Shown: one piece after another, positions 7,578-16,187 of the stretch
Layout: the number at the start of each line of letters is the position of its first letter
Numbering within the stretch: the first letter of the stretch is position 1
Assembly (NCBI GenBank): GCA_009392775.1
Contig: VFFT01000071.1
Coordinates: forward strand, 1-63,632
Length of the DNA: 63,632 nucleotides
Direction: 5' to 3'
From: SAR202 cluster bacterium
GTDB taxonomy: Bacteria; Chloroflexota; Dehalococcoidia; UBA3495
Position numbers and translations under genes: made by a program
The notes under the pieces: generated by a model
Databases searched by the model: none
Told to the model about the DNA's origin: nothing
Seen by the model: only the letters and a program-made list of their open reading frames with translations

Positions 7578-9071
7578 TTACGGCTTGAAGGCTATCTCAA
7601 GTATGTTTGTTGCATCGATATCTTGTTTTATTTTTACAGTGTCCGATATCCTGTGCCCGACTACCCAGACTATCTCATCGTCAACCGCTATTAAAGGGAC
7701 ACAGTGGCGTTGAACTTTGTTGACCTTTGCGTCGGTGAAGAAATCCTGTAACTTTTTGTGCCCCAGCATTCCTAATGGCTTAAATTTATCTCCCGCTTTC
7801 CAAAATCGGATGGTAGCCTGTGAGCCCATTGCATTCGTGCAAAAATACTGGGTTAATCCGCTTGGATTGACGGACTTGTATTGACCACGATCAGAGAGAA
7901 GTTTGAAACAGAAGCTCATGCTGTTGATGTCAACATGAATTTGTTCATCAATCTGTGTGGGTAGTATGATGTGTTGTTCAATACCCTCTAACGATAGAAT
8001 ATCACTTGGTGACTTGCTACGATGGCAGATACAGAGTTTACCATCAATTGATTGGGCCATTAGTCCAAACGGGAGATGTATGGTTTTATTCTCGTGGATA
8101 TGGTCAATCAATTTGACTACAGCGCTAATATGTTTTTCAGTTATTCGCCTAGTGTCACCGCACACGTGGGTATAGGCTTTTCGTACTAAGTGTCTTTGCA
8201 TCGAAGGGTGAAGTGGGGAAATTTGCCGTATATCGAATTCGACACGGTGTTCTTGCGGAGGATAGGTGTCACATACACTCATTTCGTCCCAAAGGGTGTT
8301 CATCTCCTGTTCGATGTAATCGAAATCTATTGCGGAAGACCGAGAGAGCCGTATAAGAGCATTTTGAATTTGAGGATTATATTCGCTAGCCAAAAGTGGC
8401 ATTAAGGTTTTTCGAACACGGTTCCTTGTAAAATCAAGCATATCGTTGGTTGTATCTTGACGGAATGCTTGGTTAATAGAATCGCAATATAGGCTAGTTT
8501 CTGATTTGTTAATGTCCAAGAATGGTCGGAATAACTTCACTTTCGTCTCTTTTGAGGGCCAGGGCCAACCGGAGATTTCAGACATACCCCGTAGCCCATT
8601 TAGTCCTGATCCTCTTAGGATATGTTCAAGAACAGTTTCCGCGAGATCATCAGCTGTGTGTGCTACTGCAACAAGGTTGGACTGTTGCTCCTGGGCAACT
8701 TTTAATAAGAACTCATACCTTAGTTCACGAGCACCTTGTTCGAAGGATGAGATTCCGTGTTGTCGTTGATACATATCGGTATCCTGATATTCGGACGTGC
8801 AGTTTAATCCTAATTGTTTAGCCAGATCTAATACAAAAGCTTCATCATCATCTGCTTCCTTACCACGAAAATCGTGGTTTAAATGGGCGACATGTAGTTT
8901 TAGGGGGAATACGCTTGTGATTCTTGATAGACAACGTAATAATGCTGTGGAATCTGGGCCACCGGATACACCGACTACTAGGGTCTCGTAATGCGCCATT
9001 CCTGATCTCAACAGGGCTTGTATGGTGCGGGTTTCTAATACTGAATATCTATTTTCACATTTTTTAGTCAT
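7578..9071 (-). CDS. tilS: tRNA(Ile)-lysidine synthase
   Basis: 497 residues, full length for the long TilS form. The N-terminal PP-loop motif GVSGGPDST is near residues 34-42; HLNHDFRG and AHTADDLAETVL follow, which bind ATP and the tRNA. The C-terminal TilS domain ends with FWKAGDKFKPLGM and KKLQDFFTDAKV. It places lysidine on the wobble C34 of the AUA-reading tRNA-Ile, which is needed for correct isoleucine decoding. Its ATG overlaps the stop of the histidine phosphatase gene as ATGA, so the two are probably translationally coupled. accDA follows after 39 bases. Confidence 0.95.
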   Translation of the reverse strand: MTKKCENRYSVLETRTIQALLRSGMAHYETLVVGVSGGPDSTALLRCLSRITSVFPLKLHVAHLNHDFRGKEADDDEAFVLDLAKQLGLNCTSEYQDTDMYQRQHGISSFEQGARELRYEFLLKVAQEQQSNLVAVAHTADDLAETVLEHILRGSGLNGLRGMSEISGWPWPSKETKVKLFRPFLDINKSETSLYCDSINQAFRQDTTNDMLDFTRNRVRKTLMPLLASEYNPQIQNALIRLSRSSAIDFDYIEQEMNTLWDEMSVCDTYPPQEHRVEFDIRQISPLHPSMQRHLVRKAYTHVCGDTRRITEKHISAVVKLIDHIHENKTIHLPFGLMAQSIDGKLCICHRSKSPSDILSLEGIEQHIILPTQIDEQIHVDINSMSFCFKLLSDRGQYKSVNPSGLTQYFCTNAMGSQATIRFWKAGDKFKPLGMLGHKKLQDFFTDAKVNKVQRHCVPLIAVDDEIVWVVGHRISDTVKIKQDIDATNILEIAFKP

Positions 9072-9694
9072 ACGTTAGGTCCACTATAGTTGATTAGGTG
9101 GGATACCGAATTATAACTAAGCAGACGCCACGAATCTCTAAAGAGTTCTACAGTTGTTATGGAACTTAAACTAAGTGTCATACTATGAAAATTATGGAGT
9201 GGTATTTGTAGGATCCGCGCGCAAATACAACGAATTGCAAAGTTGTGCGATACGATTGCGATTTGATCATCGTCCGAATGGTTTCGTTGTATATTGTCAA
9301 ATGATTCCCAGCATCGATCACTTAAAGAGATTAGTGACTCCCCTTTTGGCATGCTGACTAAAGACGGATCTAGCCTCCATTGATTCCAAACCTCAGGCCA
9401 ATTCCGACGCATATCATTTCCTGTGATCCCTTCTAATGAACCGAGATTTAATTCCATTAAGCCTGGGTCCAGATTAATCGGAATACCCGTGATTGATGAT
9501 ATGTGTTGGGCAACCTGTATCGTACGCTTCAGCGGGCTCGAATACAGTGCTGTTAATCCCCATCTTAGAGATGCTCTAGCAGTTGCCAATGCCTGGGAGA
9601 TTCCAATGTCGTTCAACGGTATGTCGATTTGTCCTTGGAATCTACCTTCGCTGTTCCACTGGGTCTCTCCGTGACGAACTAGATAAATTTTCAA
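9068..9694 (-). CDS. Histidine phosphatase family protein (phosphoglycerate mutase-like)
   Basis: 208 residues. The catalytic RHGET motif is at residues 7-11, with H8 the phospho-accepting histidine; the second histidine is in IVSHNFAIR near residue 149. YSSPLKRTIQVAQ and LNLGSLEGITG are also typical. The family includes cofactor-dependent phosphoglycerate mutases, CobC-like alpha-ribazole phosphatases and broad-range phosphatases, and the sequence does not settle the substrate. It is the first gene of a leftward unit with tilS (four-base overlap) and accDA. Confidence 0.88.
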   Translation of the reverse strand: MKIYLVRHGETQWNSEGRFQGQIDIPLNDIGISQALATARASLRWGLTALYSSPLKRTIQVAQHISSITGIPINLDPGLMELNLGSLEGITGNDMRRNWPEVWNQWRLDPSLVSMPKGESLISLSDRCWESFDNIQRNHSDDDQIAIVSHNFAIRCICARILQIPLHNFHSMTLSLSSITTVELFRDSWRLLSYNSVSHLINYSGPNV

Positions 9695-9914
9695 AATTTC
9701 TTTGTCCTGAATTTAACTAGAGAATGAAGATGGTAGTATGTCGCGATTGTTCGCAAAAAGAGCTGATGAAAGGAGAATTACAACGCCGATGATACCATTC
9801 GCTAATTTGCGATGTAAAGCTGGCATATGGATAACTATATTTTGAGTAATGATCTTATGTGAAACATATCTGGGTAGTTGAGAGGTGCATCAATTTCACT
9901 TTATAATGACTTAT

Positions 9915-10961
9915 ATGGTAAATGTACTTGGAATAGAAACTTCTTGTGACGAGACAGCTGTCGGCGTAGTAACTGATGGTCATGTGCTTCGGTCAAACAT
10001 CATAGCCTCACAAATTGACATACATGCCCCATATGGAGGGATAGTCCCCGAGCTTGCTTCACGTCAACATATCAGGGACATTTCTGTAACTGTACATAGT
10101 TCCCTAAAAACGGCAGGGATTAATTTGGGAGATATTGATATCGTCTCTGCCACGTACGGGCCAGGTTTAGCAGGATCTCTAATAACTGGGTTAAATACAG
10201 CGAAAGCCCTAGCCATGTCTCTTGGAGTTCCCTTTATTGGGTCCAATCATTTAGAAGGGCATTTATATGCGTCGTGGTTAAAAGAATCAGGAGAATTGCC
10301 GGATTCGGAACCAGGATTTCCGCTTGCGTGCTTGATAGCGTCGGGAGGACATACTGACCTAATCTTAATGGAAGGTCATGGGAACTATAAGTTGGTTGGT
10401 AGGACGCGCGATGATGCGGCTGGAGAGGCTTTTGACAAAGCTGCTAGGGTTCTAGGATTAGGTTTTCCTGGCGGGCCAGAAATACAAAAATCTGCGGAGC
10501 AAATGATTGGAGAGAACGACCTAGAGTTACCTAGAGCTTGGATGAAAGGTACCTTGGACTTCAGCTTTAGTGGTGTAAAAACTGCTTTGCTTCATATGGC
10601 CCAGAACAAGGGTATTTATCCACTTGATCAATGCCAATTTACAGATGATCAAGTACGCGTGTTAGTAAATCAAATGTCCCATGCGTTTCAGGAGGCCGTT
10701 GTTGACGTTATGGTTGAGAAAGTGGTGACTATGGCCGAGCAATACCACGCGAAGGGAATATTGATCGGTGGAGGAGTTGCGGCAAATAGTAGGCTACGCG
10801 CCAAAGTTGTGGATCGGTCGAATATTCCGGTCCTAATTCCTCCTCCAGTATTATGTACTGACAACGGAGCAATGATAGCGGCCTGTGCCTACTATCAATA
10901 TCAGAGAGGTGAGCAGTACGGCTTCGAGCTCGACGTTAATCCTAGCCTCCCACTCGGATAG
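9915..10961 (+). CDS. tsaD: tRNA N6-threonylcarbamoyladenosine synthase catalytic subunit TsaD
   Basis: About 348 residues from ATG 9915. Conserved parts are GIETSCDETAVG at the N-terminus, YGPGLAGSL, the metal-binding HLEGH, ASGGHTDL, DDAAGEAFDKAARVLGL, FSFSGVKTA and GGGVAANSRLR. With TsaB and TsaE it attaches threonylcarbamoyl to A37 of ANN-decoding tRNAs. Three in-frame starts are possible (GTG 9885, ATG 9906, ATG 9915). The last matches the family's usual short lead-in to GIETSCDE, but none has a clear ribosome-binding site. Its stop lies only four bases from the stop of the next, convergent gene. TsaB and TsaE are not in the window. Confidence 0.95.
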   Translation: MVNVLGIETSCDETAVGVVTDGHVLRSNIIASQIDIHAPYGGIVPELASRQHIRDISVTVHSSLKTAGINLGDIDIVSATYGPGLAGSLITGLNTAKALAMSLGVPFIGSNHLEGHLYASWLKESGELPDSEPGFPLACLIASGGHTDLILMEGHGNYKLVGRTRDDAAGEAFDKAARVLGLGFPGGPEIQKSAEQMIGENDLELPRAWMKGTLDFSFSGVKTALLHMAQNKGIYPLDQCQFTDDQVRVLVNQMSHAFQEAVVDVMVEKVVTMAEQYHAKGILIGGGVAANSRLRAKVVDRSNIPVLIPPPVLCTDNGAMIAACAYYQYQRGEQYGFELDVNPSLPLG

Positions 10962-10965
10962 GTTT

Positions 10966-11598
10966 TTAGACTAAGGATGCGGGCGTATTTTGCGCGGATC
11001 GTGCTCCAGAAATTTTAGCACTTAGAACGTTGGCAAGTTCATATAAATCTGATTCAGACTTGGGACCACCGGCTGACGTAGTGATAGACCATGACCGTCC
11101 CCTAAGTGTGATAGAGGCATTCTTTTGCCTGTAGTAGTGTTGTGATATTAGCCAGAAGCAAACCAATATTGCTATAAGAAGTATTAGTGGTCCGGCATCT
11201 ATATTTATTATTGGTACGGTAGGGCCATTCCATTTTCCAGTTATCCAATAAGCTAAACATAAGTATATGAATAGACCTGAAATGGTCATGAAAATAGCTT
11301 GATATAGGTTCCAGTAATTTTTCTTAACGTTTGTGACGATGATTTCGTCTACATCTTCTAATCTGACAACTTGGCCTGCGCGGTTTCCTCTATCGTCAGT
11401 AAATGATAATGCTCTCTCTGACGTTACTATCAAAAGCTCACCGTTACTAGTCGGTTCGGAAACAAGCCCTTGTTGTGAAGAGAAGGAGAGGATTATATCT
11501 TCGTCGTGTAAGATAGCAATCTTCCTTACCTTTTTCAGAAAACTATGGGGCTGGGGTTCTTCTATGTACAATCTAATCCTCCGGAAATATACTACCAT
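10966..11598 (-). CDS. Membrane protein with a PH-like domain and two transmembrane helices
   Basis: 210 residues with no clear enzyme motif. Residues about 25-95 (ILHDEDIILSF, ELLIVTSERALSFTD, VRLEDVDEIIV) have the spacing of a bacterial PH-like domain. Two hydrophobic helices follow at about 101-120 and 136-153, and a second small soluble segment (ASITLRGRSWSITTSAGG) is at the C-terminus. The likely topology is two soluble ends on the same side of the membrane. The function is unknown. It is a single gene, convergent with tsaD and divergent from the GatC-like gene. Confidence 0.6.
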   Translation of the reverse strand: MVVYFRRIRLYIEEPQPHSFLKKVRKIAILHDEDIILSFSSQQGLVSEPTSNGELLIVTSERALSFTDDRGNRAGQVVRLEDVDEIIVTNVKKNYWNLYQAIFMTISGLFIYLCLAYWITGKWNGPTVPIINIDAGPLILLIAILVCFWLISQHYYRQKNASITLRGRSWSITTSAGGPKSESDLYELANVLSAKISGARSAQNTPASLV

Positions 11599-11637
11599 AT
11601 CTAATTCACGGTACCTTCGTATTCTGTGGAGGATTTG

Positions 11638-11835
11638 ATGGAAGAATTAACCAATCAAGATATATTATCCTTGGCGAAGTCTGTAGATATGGACATTCCG
11701 GATGATGATTTGGATCAAGTTGCTATGAGTCTTAATGCCATACTTCAACTAATGTCTGATATTTACGTTGATGACGTGAATTTGATCGAGCCATTGCCAA
11801 TACGGCATGTTATGGAGGATCACATTTATGATTAA
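11638..11835 (+). CDS. Small GatC/AtzG-like amidase partner protein
   Basis: About 65 residues from ATG 11638, chosen because GGAGG lies five bases before it (an earlier in-frame ATG is at 11626). The pattern is an N-terminal helix (NQDILSLAKSVDMDIPDDDLDQVAMSLNAIL) and then a conserved acidic, proline-containing tail (VNLIEPLPIRHV), as in GatC and the AtzG-type subunits that wrap around an amidase. It overlaps the amidase gene by eight bases, which argues for a stable complex. No GatB is encoded nearby. Confidence 0.7.
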   Translation: MEELTNQDILSLAKSVDMDIPDDDLDQVAMSLNAILQLMSDIYVDDVNLIEPLPIRHVMEDHIYD

Positions 11836-13255
11836 TTCAGACATACCATTCCTGTCCGCTACTGATCTTGGGCATTTAATAAAATCTAAGGAGTTGTCGC
11901 CTGTCGATGTCGTAACGGCTTATCTCGAACGGATTCAAGAATTGAATCCTAAGTTGAACGCATATATCACTGTTAGCGGTGAGTTGGCGTTAGAGCAGGC
12001 TAAGCAATCAGAAACAGACATTAGCAATGGAAATTACTTAGGCCCCTTACATGGAGTGCCGGTCGCGGTCAAAGACCAAATCCACAGTGCGGGAATACTG
12101 ACTAGCGATGCATCTAAGATTCGTTCTGATTTCGTACCTCAGGAAAATGCTACGGTGTTGGAAAATCTGAATAAGTCAGGGGCTATCTTACTCGGGAAAC
12201 TTAACATGAGCGAATTTGCTCTTGGAGATCCCATAAGTTCGGTTTATGGTCCAGCTAGAAACCCTTGGGACATAGAAAGGAATCCAGGGACTTCGAGTAC
12301 AGGTTCGGGAGCTGCTACTTCAGGATTTTTGTGCGCTACCTCCTTGGGGGAGGATACTGGTGGGTCAATCCGGGGGCCTGCAGCTAATTGTGGTCTTGTT
12401 GGCCTACGTCCTACGTGGGGTAGAGTTAGCAGATATGGAGTAGATGGAGCCTGTTGGTCAATCGACACTATTGGTCCTATATCAAGGACGGTTTCGGATT
12501 GCGCTCTCACCATTGGATCAATAGCGGGATATGATCCAAAGGATCGATATACTAGCAACATTCCAGTTCCAGACTATGTGAATCTTCTAAGTGGCAATCT
12601 TCAGGGATTAAAGATCGGCTTAGTAACGGACTTTCTTGATAGTGATGAGTTAGGAGTAACAACGGCAACCAAAGAGGCGGTTGTAGCAGCGTCAGACCAT
12701 TTTAGGACCCTTGGGGCTGAAGTAGTAGAAATATCTATGCCTATAGCAAAATATACTGGGGCTGTAGTACGTACCATTACTCATACAGATAGGGTAAGTT
12801 TGTTTCCTGACAGGATTAGAACAAGGGCGTCAGATCATCATCACAATACTAAAATTGCTTTCATGGCAGCAAATCTTATACCAGCGCAGGTATATTACAA
12901 AGCCCAGAAACTACGTGAGATGGTTAGGAATCAAGTTATGGAGACCTTTAAGTCAGTTGATATATTAATTCAGCCGACATCTTCAGGTCCTGCTGGAAAG
13001 ATAAATCTAGAGCCCGGGGTAAGAAGTCTAGATCAGGCTAAGAAAGACCTATTAGAGGGAAGTTTCAGGGGCCTTTACAGTTTGTCCGGAGTTCCAGCCC
13101 TCTCTATATGTTGTGGATTTACAAATATCGATGGAAAGGAATTGCCGTTGGCACTTCAAATATCCGGTAGGCCGTTTGATGAAGCTACAGTTCTAAATAC
13201 CGCTTACGCTTATGAACAAAGTAATCCTTGGAAAGATAAGCGACCGGATTTTTAA
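11828..13255 (+). CDS. Amidase signature family hydrolase (GatA/AtzE-like)
   Basis: About 475 residues. The amidase-signature triad is visible: K82 in PVAVKDQI, the cis-serine in GTSSTGSGAA (S156-S157) and the nucleophile S180 in DTGGSIRGPAA. The family hydrolyses amides, and GatA is the branch that feeds ammonia to GatB. The small partner gene upstream overlaps it, but there is no gatB, so a stand-alone amidase with an AtzG-like subunit is at least as likely as tRNA amidotransferase. ATG 11828 has GGAGG nine bases upstream; an open ATG at 11807 is less likely. The substrate cannot be named. Confidence 0.85.
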   Translation: MINSDIPFLSATDLGHLIKSKELSPVDVVTAYLERIQELNPKLNAYITVSGELALEQAKQSETDISNGNYLGPLHGVPVAVKDQIHSAGILTSDASKIRSDFVPQENATVLENLNKSGAILLGKLNMSEFALGDPISSVYGPARNPWDIERNPGTSSTGSGAATSGFLCATSLGEDTGGSIRGPAANCGLVGLRPTWGRVSRYGVDGACWSIDTIGPISRTVSDCALTIGSIAGYDPKDRYTSNIPVPDYVNLLSGNLQGLKIGLVTDFLDSDELGVTTATKEAVVAASDHFRTLGAEVVEISMPIAKYTGAVVRTITHTDRVSLFPDRIRTRASDHHHNTKIAFMAANLIPAQVYYKAQKLREMVRNQVMETFKSVDILIQPTSSGPAGKINLEPGVRSLDQAKKDLLEGSFRGLYSLSGVPALSICCGFTNIDGKELPLALQISGRPFDEATVLNTAYAYEQSNPWKDKRPDF

Positions 13256-13317
13256 ATTTTCGGTATTATCAGGGCATAGCAAACTAGAATCGTAATAAAC
13301 AATATAAGGAGAGTAGA

Positions 13318-13626
13318 ATGACGTTACCAAACCCTGGTTCATGGCAAGCAATAATAGAAGAGGCAGCACCTCAATTATTTAAGGATGTGACTGCTGTTAG
13401 GGACAATGTTCTTACTGATGGAGCTCTGTCTATGAAAGTAAAAGTTTTGATGACTATGCTCTGTGATGCTTTGTTGGCGCACGATCACGGCGTTGAGAAT
13501 ATAGCTAATAGGGCGCGAGCTATTGGTGCAACTGAAGAAGAGATAGCAGAAACCATAGGTGTAGCTTTTGTCATGGGTGGAACTCCGGCATTAGTGACGG
13601 GTTCCAACGCTTTTAAAAAGTCGTAA
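13318..13626 (+). CDS. Carboxymuconolactone decarboxylase/AhpD-like protein
   Basis: 102 residues, one all-helical CMD domain. KVKVLMTMLCDALLAHDHGVENIANRARAIGATEEEIAET has the family's helix pattern ending in a GATEEEI segment. Redox-active members carry a CxxC before a histidine; here only one cysteine (CDALLAH) is present, so AhpD-type disulfide chemistry is unlikely. The true reaction is unknown. ATG 13318 follows AAGGAGAG. It is separated from the amidase by 62 bases and may share its transcript; the T-box leader of ilvB starts soon after. Confidence 0.75.
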   Translation: MTLPNPGSWQAIIEEAAPQLFKDVTAVRDNVLTDGALSMKVKVLMTMLCDALLAHDHGVENIANRARAIGATEEEIAETIGVAFVMGGTPALVTGSNAFKKS

Positions 13627-13682
13627 GTCGATAAACGGAGTATATTGACAGTAATTTTCAATAATGTTACGCTCAATATAAT

Positions 13683-13948
13683 AGCGTTGATGGAGACGAG
13701 TAGGTTAATCTAAAGCGCAAAGCGAGCCTGGTATGGTGTGAGCAGGTGCGTATAAATTACCGAAAATCCCTCCGGAGCTGCCAGCAGAAAGGGCTAGAAT
13801 CCTGAGTAAGCCAGGCCGAGTTCGTCGTCCGTTATTAACGACGGGGCATGATAGTGTCCTTATTAGAGAGGTCTGAATTTTCAGGCAAATAGGGTGGTAC
13901 CGCGGGATTTATGAAAGTCCCGTCCCTAAGTGGGGCGGGACTTTTTCA
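13683..13948 (+). ncRNA. T-box leader (tRNA-sensing riboswitch) upstream of ilvB
   Basis: The hallmark T-box sequence AGGGTGGTACCGCG is at 13891-13904. Upstream are Stem I features: GACGAGTAGG near 13694, AAGCGAGCC and a GGTGTGAG distal-loop-like segment near 13735. A specifier-loop-like GAAAATCCC is at 13762-13770; the likely specifier codon is ATC (Ile) at 13766-13768, an assignment by eye. A terminator hairpin follows, and ilvB begins 60 bases later. Uncharged tRNA should stabilise the antiterminator and let ilvB be transcribed. A TATAAT box at 13677-13682 fits a promoter just upstream. Confidence 0.93.
13914..13946 (+). terminator. T-box intrinsic terminator
   Basis: Arms 13914-13926 and 13932-13944 pair over 13 positions (one G-U), with the loop TAAGT and a run of T at the 3' end. 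It directly follows the T-box sequence, as expected for the terminator that competes with the antiterminator. Confidence 0.92.
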
Positions 13949-14007
13949 CGTCTCAGAGAAACCATAAATGTGTCTATTTTTGGCTAATATAGCCAAGGAG
14001 GATTTAA

Positions 14008-15699
14008 TTGAAACTTAAAGGTGCGGAAATCATTTGTGAAAGTCTTCTCAAAGAAGGCATTGATGTTATTTTCGGTCATCCTGGGGGAGCTATCCTACCA
14101 TTCTATGATGCTCTATGGAGCTATCCTCAACTGAAACATATTTTAGTGAGACATGAACAGTCTGCGGCTCATGCGGCTGATGGATATGCTCGGATGACAG
14201 GGAAGCCGGGCGTATGCGTAGCTACATCTGGACCAGGAGCTACTAATTTAGTAACCGGTATCATGAATGCTCGGGCAGACTCTATTCCCATGGTTTGTAT
14301 AACAGGACAAGTAGCCCGACCAGTGTTAGGATCTGAAGCCTTTCAGGAATGTGATATTTGTTCTATAGCAGCAGCTTGTTCCAAGAGAACGTATATGGTG
14401 ATGTCAACTGATGATCTCGCATCGACTATACACGAGGCGTTCAGAACTGCGGTGTCTGGACGGCCAGGACCGGTTTTAGTAGATGTACCTAGAGATGTAC
14501 AACTGGAACTCGCTGAATTCAGTTATCCGGAAACGCCAGGTTGCGTTATTGAACCCGAGGTATTATCTGAAGAGACGCTTATAAATGTTAAAAGAGCCGC
14601 GGAACTCATAAATCAATCAGAACGTCCGGTTATTATCGGTGGACACGGTGTTGTCATGTCTAGAGCTTTTGATGAAGTAAAAGATCTTGCAGAGACCACT
14701 GGTATACCAGTTATAAACACACTGCTCGGATTAAGCGGATTCCCTAGAACTCATGAATTGAGTTTAGGGATGCTGGGTATGCACGGTATGTACTGGAATA
14801 ATATGATTATAGAGCAATCTGATCTGATTATTGGCCTTGGTATGAGATTTGACGACAGGGTTACTGGAAAAGCTTCTACCTTTGCGCCACATGCTAGGAT
14901 CATCCATCTGGACATTGAAGGTTCCCAGATAGGGCGTAACGTGCCTGTAGAAGTACCACTTCAAGGGGATGCTAAATCCATACTTCAATCACTGGTACCC
15001 TTGGTAAAGAATGTTTCTAGGCCAGCTTGGATGGCTTACATAAATGAAACTAGGGACAGGCATCCTTCATTGGCAATTCCTAGCTCCGAAAATCTTCAGG
15101 CTCAGGAAGTTCTGGTCGAGATCAATCGATTGATCCAGGAAAACCCAGAGACGGTTGTTGTAACCGGTGTAGGTCAGCACCAGATGTGGGCAGCGCAATT
15201 TCTTGAGTTCAACAACAGTAATACCTTTGTGTCTTCAGGTGGATTAGGTACTATGGGATTTGAACTTCCTGCGGCGATGGGAGCCCAACTAGGTAGGCCG
15301 GGGGCTCCTGTTTGGAGTATTGCCGGTGATGGAGGCTTCCAGATGACCTTACAAGAGCTCGCCACCGTTGCCCAAGAGAAAATGCCTTTGAAAATAGCGT
15401 TATTCAACAATGGTATTTTGGGAATGATAAGACAATGGCAAGAACTATTTTTTGAACAACATTTGAAAGAGACTCCTATTCCAGGTCCCGACTATGTCAA
15501 ATTAGCTAATTCTTTTGGCATTCCAGCGTTAAAGGTTAGTCATCAAGAAGATGTGATGCCCGCATTAAGGAAGGCAAATGAGGAAGACGGTCCGTATTTA
15601 ATTGAATTTGTCGTTGATTCTGAGTCTCATGTATATCCTATGGTGCCTCCTGGTGGTGGACTTGGAGACACTTTAGAAGATCCGTTGACACGGGTCTAG
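14008..15699 (+). CDS. ilvB: Acetolactate synthase large (catalytic) subunit
   Basis: 563 residues, standard length. The N-terminal ThDP-binding part has FGHPGGAILPFYD and RHEQSAAHAADGYAR, with the catalytic glutamate. The C-terminal ThDP/Mg motif is GDGGFQMTLQEL with a following NNG. It condenses two pyruvates, or pyruvate with 2-oxobutyrate, in valine, leucine and isoleucine synthesis. The start is TTG 14008, seven bases after AAGGAGG. A T-box leader controls it. The regulatory subunit IlvN is not next to it: the next gene is an HTH protein. The ThDP enzyme at 32893 is a more distant relative. Confidence 0.93.
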   Translation: MKLKGAEIICESLLKEGIDVIFGHPGGAILPFYDALWSYPQLKHILVRHEQSAAHAADGYARMTGKPGVCVATSGPGATNLVTGIMNARADSIPMVCITGQVARPVLGSEAFQECDICSIAAACSKRTYMVMSTDDLASTIHEAFRTAVSGRPGPVLVDVPRDVQLELAEFSYPETPGCVIEPEVLSEETLINVKRAAELINQSERPVIIGGHGVVMSRAFDEVKDLAETTGIPVINTLLGLSGFPRTHELSLGMLGMHGMYWNNMIIEQSDLIIGLGMRFDDRVTGKASTFAPHARIIHLDIEGSQIGRNVPVEVPLQGDAKSILQSLVPLVKNVSRPAWMAYINETRDRHPSLAIPSSENLQAQEVLVEINRLIQENPETVVVTGVGQHQMWAAQFLEFNNSNTFVSSGGLGTMGFELPAAMGAQLGRPGAPVWSIAGDGGFQMTLQELATVAQEKMPLKIALFNNGILGMIRQWQELFFEQHLKETPIPGPDYVKLANSFGIPALKVSHQEDVMPALRKANEEDGPYLIEFVVDSESHVYPMVPPGGGLGDTLEDPLTRV

Positions 15700-15778
15700 T
15701 TCAGGTACTAATTTATATTGGATATATTTGATTAACGTTGTGATACTAGTTTTATATTCTGAAGGATGAGGTTGCATC

Positions 15779-16186
15779 ATGGAATGGGTCTCTATACAAG
15801 AAGCCTCTCATATATTGAATGTTTCTCAAGATGTGATTCGTCGATATGCTCGGGATGGTAGGCTTAACGCAAGAAAACAACCGAAAGAAACCGGAGGTAC
15901 CTCTTGGGTAGTGGAGCTTCCAGATGGGCCTTGGGAAGATGATTTTAAAGAAAATGTTCATAGCATTGCCCAGAGATTAACCCCTTGGTGGTGGTCTGCT
16001 CCAGAGAAAGAAGGGGTGGTACATTATGTGGATGGCCTGGGTATTGAAGAGATAGAAGCCCTGTTCATGTGTGGGCTAATGACGAACAATATTTATTCAG
16101 CTGTTGGGCATGATCTATCTGACAGATGTCCTGAATGTATTGAAGAGGTTGTTAAACAAGGATTGCCAATGGAGACTCGAGAATAG
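15779..16186 (+). CDS. HTH protein (excisionase/MerR-like) with an uncharacterised C-terminal part
   Basis: 135 residues. The first ~45 (SIQEASHILNVSQDVIRRYARDGRLNARK) form a winged helix-turn-helix of the excisionase/MerR kind, so DNA binding is expected. The rest (tryptophan-rich LTPWWWSAP, then GIEEIEALFMCGLMTNN and a CPEC pair at about 119-122) matches no family I know; CPEC could bind a metal or form a disulfide. It follows ilvB by 79 bases and might be transcribed with it. ATG 15779 has GAGG seven bases upstream. It ends one base from the stop of the convergent methyltransferase gene. Confidence 0.65.
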   Translation: MEWVSIQEASHILNVSQDVIRRYARDGRLNARKQPKETGGTSWVVELPDGPWEDDFKENVHSIAQRLTPWWWSAPEKEGVVHYVDGLGIEEIEALFMCGLMTNNIYSAVGHDLSDRCPECIEEVVKQGLPMETRE

Positions 16187-16187
16187 A

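Noticed and set aside
9726..9794. A 22-codon open frame with a CxxC pair (MKMVVCRDC) in the gap before tsaD
   Set aside because: It is too short, has no ribosome-binding site and resembles no family. Reading through its TGA gives only 14 further unconvincing codons.
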